Below, piece by piece: positions 13,396-18,810 of a stretch of 18,810 nt of DNA. The number at the start of each line of letters is the position of its first letter. Within the stretch, counting starts at the first letter, position 1. The translations under genes and the position numbers were made by a program. The DNA comes from an uncultured Oscillospiraceae bacterium. Its GTDB lineage: Bacteria; Bacillota; Clostridia; Oscillospirales; Oscillospiraceae. The notes beneath the pieces are model-generated. The model was not told the DNA's origin. It searched no databases and saw only the letters and a list, made by a program, of their open reading frames with translations. The stretch lies in NCBI GenBank assembly GCA_934589145.1, contig CAKTNW010000037.1, forward strand, positions 1 to 18,810, read 5' to 3'.

Positions 13396-14529
13396 ATGCG
13401 CAAATACGTTCTCATTCCCGATTCCTTCAAGGGCACCATGTCCTCCCTGGACGTCTGCCGGATCGTCACCGACGCCATCCTCTCCCAGGAGCCGGACGCG
13501 GCGGTCTGCGCCATCCCGGTGGCCGACGGCGGCGAGGGCACCGTGGACGCCTTTCTCTCCGCCGTAGGCGGCCAGCGGATCCCTGTGGCCTGCACCGGCC
13601 CCTATGGCGAGCCCATCACCGCCTGCTACGGTCTCCTGCCGGACGGCACCGCCGTGGTGGAGATGGCCGCGGCGGCGGGCCTTCCCATGGTGGGCGAGAA
13701 CCGCAATGCGGAGCGGACCACCACCTACGGCGTAGGCCAGCTGATCGTCCACGCCGCCCGTCACGGTGCCCGGCAGATCGTGCTGGCCCTGGGCGGCAGC
13801 GCCACCAATGACGGCGGCTGCGGCGCGGCGGCCGCCGTGGGCGTCCGCTTCCTGAACGCCGCGGGCGAAGCCTTCGTCCCCGTGGGCGCCACCCTGAAGG
13901 ATGTTGCCCGTATCGACACCGCCGCCATGGATGAGGCGGTGCGCCGCGTCCCCTTCACCACCATGTGCGACATCGACAATCCCCTCTGCGGCCCCACCGG
14001 AGCCAGCGCCGTGTTCGGCCCCCAAAAGGGTGCCGACGCCGCCATGGTGCGCCGTCTGGATGACGGTCTGCGCCAACTGGCCGGTGTGATCCGCCGCGAC
14101 CTGGACTGCGATGTGCTGGACTTGCCCGGCGGCGGTGCGGCAGGCGGCTTCGGTGCCGGCGCGGCGGCCTTTTTCCGCAGCCCCCTCCGCATGGGCATCG
14201 ACGTGGTGCTGTCCCTGACGGCGTTTGACCGCCGGGCGGCGGACGCCGACCTCGTCATCACCGGCGAGGGCAAGCTGGACAGCCAGAGCCTCCGGGGCAA
14301 GGTGGTCATCGGCGTGGCCCGCCGCGCCAAGGCCCTGGACGTCCCCGTAGCGGCACTGGTCGGGGCCAGCGAGCTGGACGTGGCCGCCGCCTATGAAGAG
14401 GGCGTCAGCGGCATCTTCCCCATCAACCCCATCCCCGCGCCCTTCGACCAGGTCAAGCCCCTCTGCCGGGAGCATCTCCGCTTCACGGCGGAAAATCTCA
14501 TCCGCTTTTTCCGCGCCGTCCGCCCCTGA
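13396..14529 (+). CDS. garK: Glycerate kinase (type I, GarK/GlxK family)
   Basis: 377 residues, full length for the family (about 380). It phosphorylates D-glycerate with ATP, to 2-phosphoglycerate in characterised GarK/GlxK enzymes, feeding lower glycolysis. Motifs: PDSFKGTMSS near the N-terminus (8-17), PVADGGEGT (41-49), LGGSATNDGGCG (about 132-143) and GEGKLDSQSLRGKVV (from 290). The ATG has AAGGAGG 6 nt upstream. A 60-nt gap without a terminator leads to the HpcH/HpaI aldolase gene, so they are probably one transcript. In galactarate/glucarate breakdown the aldolase yields tartronate semialdehyde, which must be reduced to glycerate before this kinase acts; no reductase gene lies in the window. 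The symbol garK follows from this context; glxK would be equally valid. Confidence 0.93.
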   Translation: MRKYVLIPDSFKGTMSSLDVCRIVTDAILSQEPDAAVCAIPVADGGEGTVDAFLSAVGGQRIPVACTGPYGEPITACYGLLPDGTAVVEMAAAAGLPMVGENRNAERTTTYGVGQLIVHAARHGARQIVLALGGSATNDGGCGAAAAVGVRFLNAAGEAFVPVGATLKDVARIDTAAMDEAVRRVPFTTMCDIDNPLCGPTGASAVFGPQKGADAAMVRRLDDGLRQLAGVIRRDLDCDVLDLPGGGAAGGFGAGAAAFFRSPLRMGIDVVLSLTAFDRRAADADLVITGEGKLDSQSLRGKVVIGVARRAKALDVPVAALVGASELDVAAAYEEGVSGIFPINPIPAPFDQVKPLCREHLRFTAENLIRFFRAVRP

Positions 14530-14589
14530 TACCCTCACTTTTGCCATCCAATACACGCGAATATACCATTCAATTAAGGAGGAATCCCT

Positions 14590-15360
14590 ATGCGCAACAC
14601 ATTGAAAGAAAAGCTGGCCCAGGGCAAGAAGCCGCTGGGCACCTTTGTCGGCACCGGAAGCCCCGCCGTGGTGGAATGTCTCGGCTGCGCCGGTCTCGAT
14701 TTCGTCATTCTGGACAACGAGCACAGCCCCATCGAGGCGGAGACCACCGCCGACCTCGTCCGCGCCGCCGAGCTGCGGAACGTGACGCCCCTGGCCCGCG
14801 TCCGCGAGATCAGCCGCCCCGCCATCCTGAAGCTGCTGGACGTAGGCGTCCAGGGCCTCATCATCCCCGATGTCCGCACCCTCGACGACGTCCGCCGCAT
14901 CGTCAGCTACGCCAAATACGCCCCTGTGGGCCAGCGGGGCTTCTGCCCCTCCCGCAAGGACGGCTGGGGCACCGATCCCCAGTGCGGTGTGCTGGACACC
15001 ATGACCCATTTCAATGGCCAGACTCTGGTGATCCCCCAGTGTGAAACGGCGGAGGCCCTGGCGGATATTGAGACCATCGTTTCCATGGAGGGCGTGGACG
15101 GCATCTTCATCGGCCCCTTCGACCTGTCCATCTCCATGGGCATGCCCGGCGATTTTGAAAACCCCAAGTTCTGCGCCGCCCTGGAGCGGATCCGGAGCGC
15201 CTGCCGCGCCGCGAATAAGCCCTGCCTGATCTTCGCCGGTGACGGCGCCCAGTCCGCCGCTCGCTTTGCCCAGGGCTACGACGGCGTGGCCATGAGCATC
15301 GACGCCGCCCTCATCATCCGCGGCATCCAGGAGCAGATCAAGGTCAGCCGCGGCGAGTGA
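14590..15360 (+). CDS. HpcH/HpaI-family aldolase (2-dehydro-3-deoxyglucarate aldolase-like)
   Basis: 256 residues, the usual length of class II, metal-dependent pyruvate aldolases with a TIM barrel. Visible active-site residues: H45 in LDNEHSP, R70 in LARVRE, metal ligands E152 in PQCETAEA and D178 in IGPFDLSISMG, and the YAPVGQRG loop (about 110-117). The family cleaves 2-keto-4-hydroxy acids to pyruvate plus an aldehyde. GarL acts on 2-dehydro-3-deoxyglucarate and HpaI on 4-hydroxy-2-oxoheptanedioate. The neighbouring glycerate kinase favours the GarL role, because tartronate semialdehyde leads to glycerate; this is inference. The ribosome site AAGGAGGAA precedes the ATG. No hairpin terminator is evident after the stop, only an A/T-rich stretch (15361-15405). 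Confidence 0.88.
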   Translation: MRNTLKEKLAQGKKPLGTFVGTGSPAVVECLGCAGLDFVILDNEHSPIEAETTADLVRAAELRNVTPLARVREISRPAILKLLDVGVQGLIIPDVRTLDDVRRIVSYAKYAPVGQRGFCPSRKDGWGTDPQCGVLDTMTHFNGQTLVIPQCETAEALADIETIVSMEGVDGIFIGPFDLSISMGMPGDFENPKFCAALERIRSACRAANKPCLIFAGDGAQSAARFAQGYDGVAMSIDAALIIRGIQEQIKVSRGE

Positions 15361-15469
15361 TTTTCCCCTCGATTTTCATTTTAAATAATTATTCACTTAT
15401 ATAATTCTCCCGTAAAACAGCCCCAAATACCGTTCTTTTCCCGCCCAGCGCCTCATATAGTGGTACTGC

Positions 15470-15736
15470 TTGAAGGAGTGGTGCGCTATCAAAGAAAATC
15501 TGGAGCAACGGGCCGAGGAGCTGGCTCTTTACCTGATAGAGAACCGGACGACGGTGCGGGCTGCCGCCAAGCAGTTCGGCATCAGCAAGTCCACCGTCCA
15601 TAAGGATATCAGCGAACGGCTGCCCCTGTACAACCGCTCGCTGTGGCTGCAAGTAAAGGCGCTGCTGGAGGAGAACAAGGCCCAGCGCCACATCCGCGGC
15701 GGCCTTGCCACCCGCCGGAAATACAAGGGAAAATGA
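15470..15736 (+). CDS. spoIIID: SpoIIID, sporulation stage III transcriptional regulator
   Basis: A short helix-turn-helix protein closely matching SpoIIID, the mother-cell regulator that acts with sigma-E and helps switch to sigma-K genes. Conserved pieces are TTVRAAAKQFGISKSTVHKD, SERLP and RHIRGGLATRRKYKGK at the C-terminus. The start is a problem. The only usual start codon in frame is TTG at 15470, yet AAGGAG (15473-15478) lies inside that reading. It would be well placed (9 nt) for an ATC codon at 15488, which gives I/M-KENLEQRAEELALYLIE, an N-terminus aligning with known SpoIIID proteins. I list the longest frame; the true protein is probably about 82 residues. CATATAGT at 15454-15461 resembles a sigma-E -10 element, but no convincing -35 was found. 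Confidence 0.9.
   Translation: MKEWCAIKENLEQRAEELALYLIENRTTVRAAAKQFGISKSTVHKDISERLPLYNRSLWLQVKALLEENKAQRHIRGGLATRRKYKGK
15473..15478 (+). promoter_or_regulatory. Ribosome binding site that questions the spoIIID start codon
   Basis: AAGGAG is the only Shine-Dalgarno sequence near the start of spoIIID. It lies downstream of the TTG at 15470 and 9 nt before ATC at 15488. The GTG at 15481 is out of frame. This points to initiation at ATC or to a base error in that codon. Confidence 0.6.
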
Positions 15737-15788
15737 ACCGGCGCAAAATTTTGCCGACGACTGCGCACCCGTTGGGTGCCAAACCCTT

Positions 15789-15892
15789 CGTAGGGGCCGA
15801 TGCCCACATCGGCCCGCCGGTACATCGAAAAAATTTTCGTAAACCGTGCGGCGCGATGTGGGCATCGCGCCCTACAACACATAATCGGTAAT
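15789..15892. repeat. Composite GTAGGG...CCCTAC hairpin repeat, copy C with ATCGGT flank
   Basis: The left half GTAGGGGCCGATG-CCCA-CATCGGCCCG and the right half GCGCGATG-TGGG-CATCGCGCCCTAC each fold as a hairpin and are inverted copies of one another. The spacer of about 30 nt contains its own small palindrome, CGAAAAAATTTTCG. The right end is followed by ATCGGT (15885-15890), the reverse complement of the ACCGAT flank beside copies B and D. Confidence 0.75.
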
Positions 15893-15931
15893 TGATCGCA
15901 GGGCAGGTTGCCCCACACCCATCCACAACAT

Positions 15932-15964
15932 AAAAACCAGGCGGTAAAACCGCCTGGTTTTTGT
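15932..15964. terminator. Bidirectional terminator between spoIIID and the DUF1846 gene
   Basis: Perfect 14-bp stem AAAAACCAGGCGGT/ACCGCCTGGTTTTT around AAA, with T-runs on both strands. It serves the plus-strand spoIIID transcript and the minus-strand DUF1846 gene, whose stop is at 15979-15981. Confidence 0.9.
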
Positions 15965-15978
15965 TATAAAACGATTAT

Positions 15979-17460
15979 TTACTTATGATACAGCTTCTTG
16001 ATCTCGTACTTTGGCTCACAGCTCACGTTGATGCCCAGCCGCTTGTACAGCTTCACATCCTCCTCGGAGATGATCACCGAGAAATGGGCGTCGCAGCCCT
16101 TCAGATTCTTCAGCTGGGTCTGCACCATGGCCGCCAGGGGATTGCTCAGCCCGGAGATGGACAGCGCCAGCAACACCTCGTCGGAGTGCAACCGGGGATT
16201 GTGATGGCCCAGATACTCGATCTTGGTCTTGCTGATGGGGGCGATCACCGACGAGGGGATCAGCTCCAGCTTGTGGTCGATGCCCGCCAGATGCTTCAGC
16301 GCGTTCAGCAGCAGCGCCGCCGAAGCCCCCAGCAGGGACGAGGTCTTGCCCGTCACCACCGTGCCGTCCGGCAGGGTCATGGCGCCCGCCACGGTGCCGG
16401 TCTCCTCCGCCTTCTTCAGGCTGGCTACCACCGCCGGGCACTGCTCCGGCGACACGCGTGCCTGCTGCATCAGAAGCTCCAGCTTCCGCACCACGCTCTC
16501 GTCGCACTTGCCCCGCACCCGGTCGCAGGCGGCGGTGAAATACCGCCGCACGATCTCGTGGCGGCTGGCCTCGCAGCACACGTCGTCGTCCACGATGGCG
16601 AACCCCGCCATGTTGACGCCCATATCCGTGGGGGACTTATAGGGGGACTCCCCCTGGATCCGCTGGAACATGGCGTTCAGAACGGGGAACACCTCCACGT
16701 CCCGGTTGTAGTTGACGGTGGTCTTGCCGTAGGCCTCCAGATGGAAGGGATCGATCATGTTCACGTCGTTCAGATCGGCGGTGGCGGCCTCATAGGCCAG
16801 ATTCACCGGATGCTTCAGCGGCAGGTTCCAGATGGGGAAGGTCTCATACTTGGCGTAGCCCGCCCGGATGCCCCGCTTGTGCTCGTGATAGAGCTGGCTC
16901 AGGCAGGTGGCCATCTTGCCGCTGCCGGGGCCGGGGGCGGTGACCACCACCACGCTGCGGCTGGTCTCGATGTACTCGTTGCGGCCCAGGCCCTCGTCGG
17001 ACACCACATGGGCCACGTCGGAGGGATACCCCGCGATGGGATAATGGCGATAGCTCTTCACGCCCAGGGACTCCAGCCGCTTGATGAACGCCTCGGCGTT
17101 GGGCTGTCCGGCGTACTGGGTGATGACCACGCTGCCCACATAGAAGCCCAGGGAGCGGAACACGTCGATGAGCCGCAGCACGTCCTCGTCATAGGAGATG
17201 CCCAGGTCGCCCCGCATCTTGCTCTTCTCGATGTCCCCGGCGCAGATGGCCACCACGATCTCCACCTCGTCCTTCATGGTGCCCAGCATCCGGATCTTGC
17301 TGTCCGGCTGAAAGCCCGGCAGCACCCGGCTGGCGTGATGGTCGTCAAACAGCTTCCCGCCGAACTCCAGATACAGCTTCCCGCCGAACTGCGCGCGGCG
17401 CTGGCGGATGTGCTCCGCCTGCATGGTCAGGTACTTCTCGTTGTCAAAACCCAGTTTCAT
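15979..17460 (-). CDS. DUF1846 domain-containing protein
   Basis: 493 residues from the ATG at 17460, where GGGGGG lies 8 nt upstream; an ATG two codons earlier (17466) is only 2 nt from that G-run. The sequence matches the DUF1846 (PF08903) family over its whole usual length of about 495 residues, from MKLGFDNEKYL to SCEPKYEIKKLYHK. A P-loop-like GPGSGK follows a hydrophobic strand at 177-182 (SVVVVTAPGPGSGK), suggesting nucleotide or phosphate binding. Other conserved-looking blocks are LEFGGKLFDDHHASRVLPGF (32-51) and LGHHNPRLHSDE near the C-terminus. There is no signal peptide or membrane segment, so it should be cytosolic. The family is widespread in Firmicutes and I know of no firmly established reaction. 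The gene stands alone between its own promoter and a terminator. Confidence 0.9.
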   Translation of the reverse strand: MKLGFDNEKYLTMQAEHIRQRRAQFGGKLYLEFGGKLFDDHHASRVLPGFQPDSKIRMLGTMKDEVEIVVAICAGDIEKSKMRGDLGISYDEDVLRLIDVFRSLGFYVGSVVITQYAGQPNAEAFIKRLESLGVKSYRHYPIAGYPSDVAHVVSDEGLGRNEYIETSRSVVVVTAPGPGSGKMATCLSQLYHEHKRGIRAGYAKYETFPIWNLPLKHPVNLAYEAATADLNDVNMIDPFHLEAYGKTTVNYNRDVEVFPVLNAMFQRIQGESPYKSPTDMGVNMAGFAIVDDDVCCEASRHEIVRRYFTAACDRVRGKCDESVVRKLELLMQQARVSPEQCPAVVASLKKAEETGTVAGAMTLPDGTVVTGKTSSLLGASAALLLNALKHLAGIDHKLELIPSSVIAPISKTKIEYLGHHNPRLHSDEVLLALSISGLSNPLAAMVQTQLKNLKGCDAHFSVIISEEDVKLYKRLGINVSCEPKYEIKKLYHK

Positions 17461-17493
17461 CCCCATATCCCCCCATTATTCAATATGGAGGGT

Positions 17494-17522
17494 ATTATAC
17501 CCCATCTGCCGCCGCTAGAAAA
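17494..17522 (-). promoter_or_regulatory. Possible promoter for the DUF1846 gene
   Basis: On the minus strand TATAAT (17499-17494) lies about 34 nt before the start codon. The -35 region at 17 nt spacing is TTTTCT (17522-17517), a poor match. The -10 is embedded in the small palindrome GGTATTATACC (17491-17501). Confidence 0.45.
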
Positions 17523-17591
17523 GCTATTTTTTCCAAATTCGCCCAAAAACGCGTGTAGAAATATTCCCCCGAATTTTAGCAAAAGCTACCG

Positions 17592-17620
17592 TTGCTTTTT
17601 TCCTCCCGACGCGGTATACT
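17592..17620 (+). promoter_or_regulatory. Sigma-A-like promoter for the two small genes
   Basis: TTGCTT (17592-17597), a 17-nt spacer, TATACT (17615-17620). The leader of about 27 nt carries AAGGAGG (17641-17647), 6 nt before the ATG at 17654. Confidence 0.7.
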
Positions 17621-17653
17621 GGAAAATACACCCCATTTTGAAGGAGGACGCTT

Positions 17654-17854
17654 ATGGATCCCTATCGCTTCCATATCATGTGGCGCCGCGTCAACGAGGA
17701 TGAATTCCGCGACTTTTTCCAGACCAACGATATTTACGAGGCCAAGGATTTCGCCATGCGTCTGGCCTTTGACGAGACCAACGTGGTCTACGTCCAGGAC
17801 GTAAAGCGCGACGAGCGCGTCCGGGACTTCGACGCGGAAGTTTACAAAAAATAA
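17654..17854 (+). CDS. Small hypothetical protein (66 aa)
   Basis: I do not recognise this family. The 66-residue product is hydrophilic and rich in Asp, Glu, Arg and Phe. It starts MDPYRFHIMWRRVNEDEF and contains NDIYEAKDFAMRLAFDETNVVYVQDVKRDE, which looks like an alpha-beta arrangement. There is no signal peptide, membrane segment or cysteine. A strong promoter and AAGGAGG ribosome site, and an end just before a terminator-like hairpin, argue that it is a genuine expressed gene. It is probably cytosolic. Confidence 0.75.
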   Translation: MDPYRFHIMWRRVNEDEFRDFFQTNDIYEAKDFAMRLAFDETNVVYVQDVKRDERVRDFDAEVYKK

Positions 17855-17871
17855 CCAGCTATCATTTTCCC

Positions 17872-17907
17872 CACCTCTGCCCATACTAAGGGCAGAGGTG
17901 ATTTTTT
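17872..17907 (+). terminator. Terminator-like hairpin overlapping the next gene's ribosome site
   Basis: An 11-bp perfect stem, CACCTCTGCCC (17872-17882) with GGGCAGAGGTG (17890-17900), loop ATACTAA, then A and T6 (17902-17907). The 3' arm contains AGAGGTG, the only ribosome site for the ATG at 17908. The same element could stop transcription after the 66-aa gene and, in read-through RNA, hide the ribosome site of the 71-aa gene. Confidence 0.75.
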
Positions 17908-18123
17908 ATGGAAAAGCAGCCCTTCCCCCACGACGCCACGCCGGATGTACACAGCTTCTCCTCTCCCCCGGAGAACGTGCGTGAGCTGATCAACATGTAC
18001 GGCACCTATAACATCCAGCCCACCGCCGACACGGACAACGTCTTTCCGCTGATCGCGCCGGGCCTGCCCCGCCAGTGGCGGAAAATGCACCTGGACAAGC
18101 ACGACCTGAACGGCCTCTCCTGA
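17908..18123 (+). CDS. Small hypothetical protein (71 aa)
   Basis: The family is not recognised. The 71 residues are Pro- and Asp-rich, with no signal peptide, membrane segment or cysteine. The N-terminal third looks disordered (PFPHDATPDVHSFSSPPENV). It is followed by RELINMYGTYNIQPTADTDN and a basic segment LPRQWRKMHLDKHDLNG. The ribosome site GAGGTGAT lies 8 nt before the ATG but inside the 3' arm of a terminator-like hairpin, so expression may depend on read-through and unfolding. No separate promoter was seen. A terminator at 18312-18336 lies well downstream, after a dispersed repeat. Confidence 0.65.
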   Translation: MEKQPFPHDATPDVHSFSSPPENVRELINMYGTYNIQPTADTDNVFPLIAPGLPRQWRKMHLDKHDLNGLS

Positions 18124-18161
18124 CGCACCGGAGTGCTCGTACCGCCCGCCGTATCACGCAT

Positions 18162-18270
18162 CCGTAGGGCGGGGTGACCTCACCCCGCCGCCGGTAACCG
18201 CAGCAATACCGTGCGGCGGCATGTGGTCATGCCGCCCTACGAACTGATTACCGATAGAACACCTTAGGGC
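18162..18270. repeat. Composite GTAGGG...CCCTAC hairpin repeat, copy D with ACCGATAG flank
   Basis: The left half is CCGTAGGGCGGGGTGACC continuing to TCACCCCGCC (18162-18189), identical to copy B through the core. The right half is GGCGGCATG-TGGT-CATGCCGCCCTAC (18214-18240). The spacer starts near CCGGTAACC and ends AATACCGTGCGGCG, like copy C. The flank at 18250-18270 (ACCGATAGAAC, CCTTAGGGC) matches 1538-1558 at 19 of 21 positions. This repeat fills much of the gene-free stretch 18124-18508. The rest holds a terminator, a promoter and an operator; 18271-18311 shows nothing recognisable. Confidence 0.75.
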
Positions 18271-18311
18271 AGGCCGCCGAGAACGCCCGCCCCCGCAAAT
18301 CATCCCCCAAC

Positions 18312-18336
18312 TGTCCGCCAAAAGCGGACACTTTTT
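18312..18336 (+). terminator. Intrinsic terminator upstream of the activase gene
   Basis: Stem TGTCCGC/GCGGACA (18312-18318 with 18324-18330), loop CAAAA, then CTTTTTCT. It likely ends transcripts from the small-gene pair and insulates the activase promoter. Confidence 0.75.
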
Positions 18337-18425
18337 CTGCCAAAAATCTCCGGTCACTTTGCCCATTTAAACTGCAACTCGGTATAATCCACAAATAATT
18401 GTTAAAGAATTGGCAAAACCCATAA

Positions 18426-18454
18426 TTGACACTTTTTTCACAAAACCGTATAAT
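18426..18454 (+). promoter_or_regulatory. Consensus sigma-A promoter for the activase gene
   Basis: TTGACA (18426-18431), a 17-nt spacer, TATAAT (18449-18454): both boxes are perfect consensus. A weaker candidate (TTGCCC, 18 nt, TATAAT at 18383-18388) lies upstream. The predicted start near 18461 leads directly into an inverted repeat. Confidence 0.85.
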
Positions 18455-18462
18455 AGAGCTAT

Positions 18463-18477
18463 ACTGGTAAGACCAGT
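18463..18477 (+). promoter_or_regulatory. GntR/FadR-like operator (ACTGGTAAGACCAGT)
   Basis: A perfect 6-bp inverted repeat ACTGGT-AAG-ACCAGT starting 8 nt after the -10 box. It fits the TGGTNNNACCA core bound by FadR-subfamily GntR repressors such as PdhR, LldR and FadR. A repressor here would block the strong promoter, giving inducible expression of the activase operon. No GntR gene is in the window. Confidence 0.55.
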
Positions 18478-18508
18478 TGAAAGGGATTTTAAGAAAGGGG
18501 CGCATCGT

Positions 18509-18810
18509 ATGTATACCTTAGGCATCGACATCGGATCCACCACCTCCAAGTGCGTGATCCTGAAGGACGGCGCGTCCATCACCGCCAAGAGCCTGCAACT
18601 GGGCGGCCTGGGTACCGACGGCCCGGAGGACGCCCTGACAGAGCTGTGGCAGGCCAGCGGCCTGAAGCGCGCCGACATGGCACGGGTCATCGTCACCGGC
18701 TATGGCCGCAATAAGTTCGAGGGCGCCGACGGCGAGGTCAGCGAACTGACCTGCCACGCGCTGGGGGGCCGGTTCGTGTTCCCCGACCTGCGGACGGTCA
18801 TCGACATCGG
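18509..18810 (+). CDS. 2-hydroxyacyl-CoA dehydratase activase (BadF/HgdC family), 3' truncated by window
   Basis: About 100 N-terminal residues are present and the frame runs off the window. It starts MYTLGIDIGSTTSKCVILKD, the phosphate-binding beginning of the ASKHA-fold ATPases that activate radical 2-hydroxyacyl-CoA dehydratases (HgdC, BadF/BadG, BcrA/BcrD group). VIVTGYGRNKFEGAD and the final TVIDIG are also typical. These activators use ATP to inject an electron from a bridging [4Fe-4S] cluster into the dehydratase during fermentation of amino acids such as glutamate. The cluster cysteines lie beyond the window. GAAAGGGG precedes the ATG by about 8 nt. A perfect promoter and a GntR-like operator upstream suggest strong, regulated expression. 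Dehydratase subunits are expected downstream but not visible. Confidence 0.9.
   Translation, partial: MYTLGIDIGSTTSKCVILKDGASITAKSLQLGGLGTDGPEDALTELWQASGLKRADMARVIVTGYGRNKFEGADGEVSELTCHALGGRFVFPDLRTVIDI

Noticed and set aside
13351..15009. Long antisense open frame opposite the glycerate kinase and aldolase genes.
   Set aside because: A by-product of GC-rich third positions; the translation is Gly/Ala/His/Gln-rich with no recognisable motif, while both sense genes are clear. The same applies to long antisense frames at 4450-5568, 5734-6618, 6640-8319 and 15985-17703.
15400..15405. TATAAT upstream of spoIIID as a sigma-A promoter.
   Set aside because: No acceptable -35 at 16-18 nt, and spoIIID is expected to be sigma-E dependent; left unassigned.
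15810..15840. CGAAAAAATTTTCG palindrome as an independent regulatory site.
   Set aside because: It lies in the spacer of repeat copy C, away from any start codon, and is best treated as part of that repeat.

Overview
The window looks like chromosomal DNA of a GC-rich, spore-forming Clostridia species, most likely a gut Oscillospiraceae of the Flavonifractor/Oscillibacter/Lawsonibacter type. This is inferred from a SpoIIID homologue, strong AGGAGG ribosome sites, G/C-ending codons, Firmicutes-type families (the DUF1846 protein, a VTC-domain/DUF4956 pair, a 2-hydroxyacyl-CoA dehydratase activase) and dispersed GTAGGG...CCCTAC hairpin repeats. No rRNA, tRNA, CRISPR array, transposase or phage gene was seen.

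Layout. 1-1377 is the 3' part of a GH13 alpha-glucosidase, followed by a repeat-rich spacer (1378-1659). 1660-2616 encodes a membrane-anchored XRE-type regulator that converges, through a 22-bp-stem bidirectional terminator, on a minus-strand ATC-hydrolase-like gene (2662-3291). Divergent from that gene is an AraC regulator plus two ABC exporter half-transporters (3543-8028), a tight operon. The two divergent promoters carry the same 16-bp operator-like sequence just downstream of their -10 boxes.

8127-13208 is the most coherent system. On the minus strand lie an OmpR-type response regulator and histidine kinase and, upstream of them, an overlapping VTC-domain/DUF4956 pair. On the plus strand is a large secreted lipoprotein resembling the Cthe_2159 carbohydrate-binding beta-helix family. 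The VTC operon and the lipoprotein gene diverge from near-mirror-image promoters. Each has 11-bp-phased direct repeats 9 bp upstream of TATGAT, as expected if the adjacent response regulator activates both sides.

13396-15360 holds a glycerate kinase and an HpcH/HpaI-type aldolase, probably for breakdown of sugar acids. 15470-15736 is spoIIID, with an apparently non-canonical start codon. 15979-17460 (minus) is a DUF1846 protein. Two small plus-strand genes of unknown function follow (17654-18123), separated by a terminator-like hairpin that overlaps the second gene's ribosome site. The gene-free stretch 18124-18508 holds a composite hairpin repeat, a terminator, a consensus promoter and a GntR-like operator. 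These precede the start of a 2-hydroxyacyl-CoA dehydratase activase gene (18509 to the window end).
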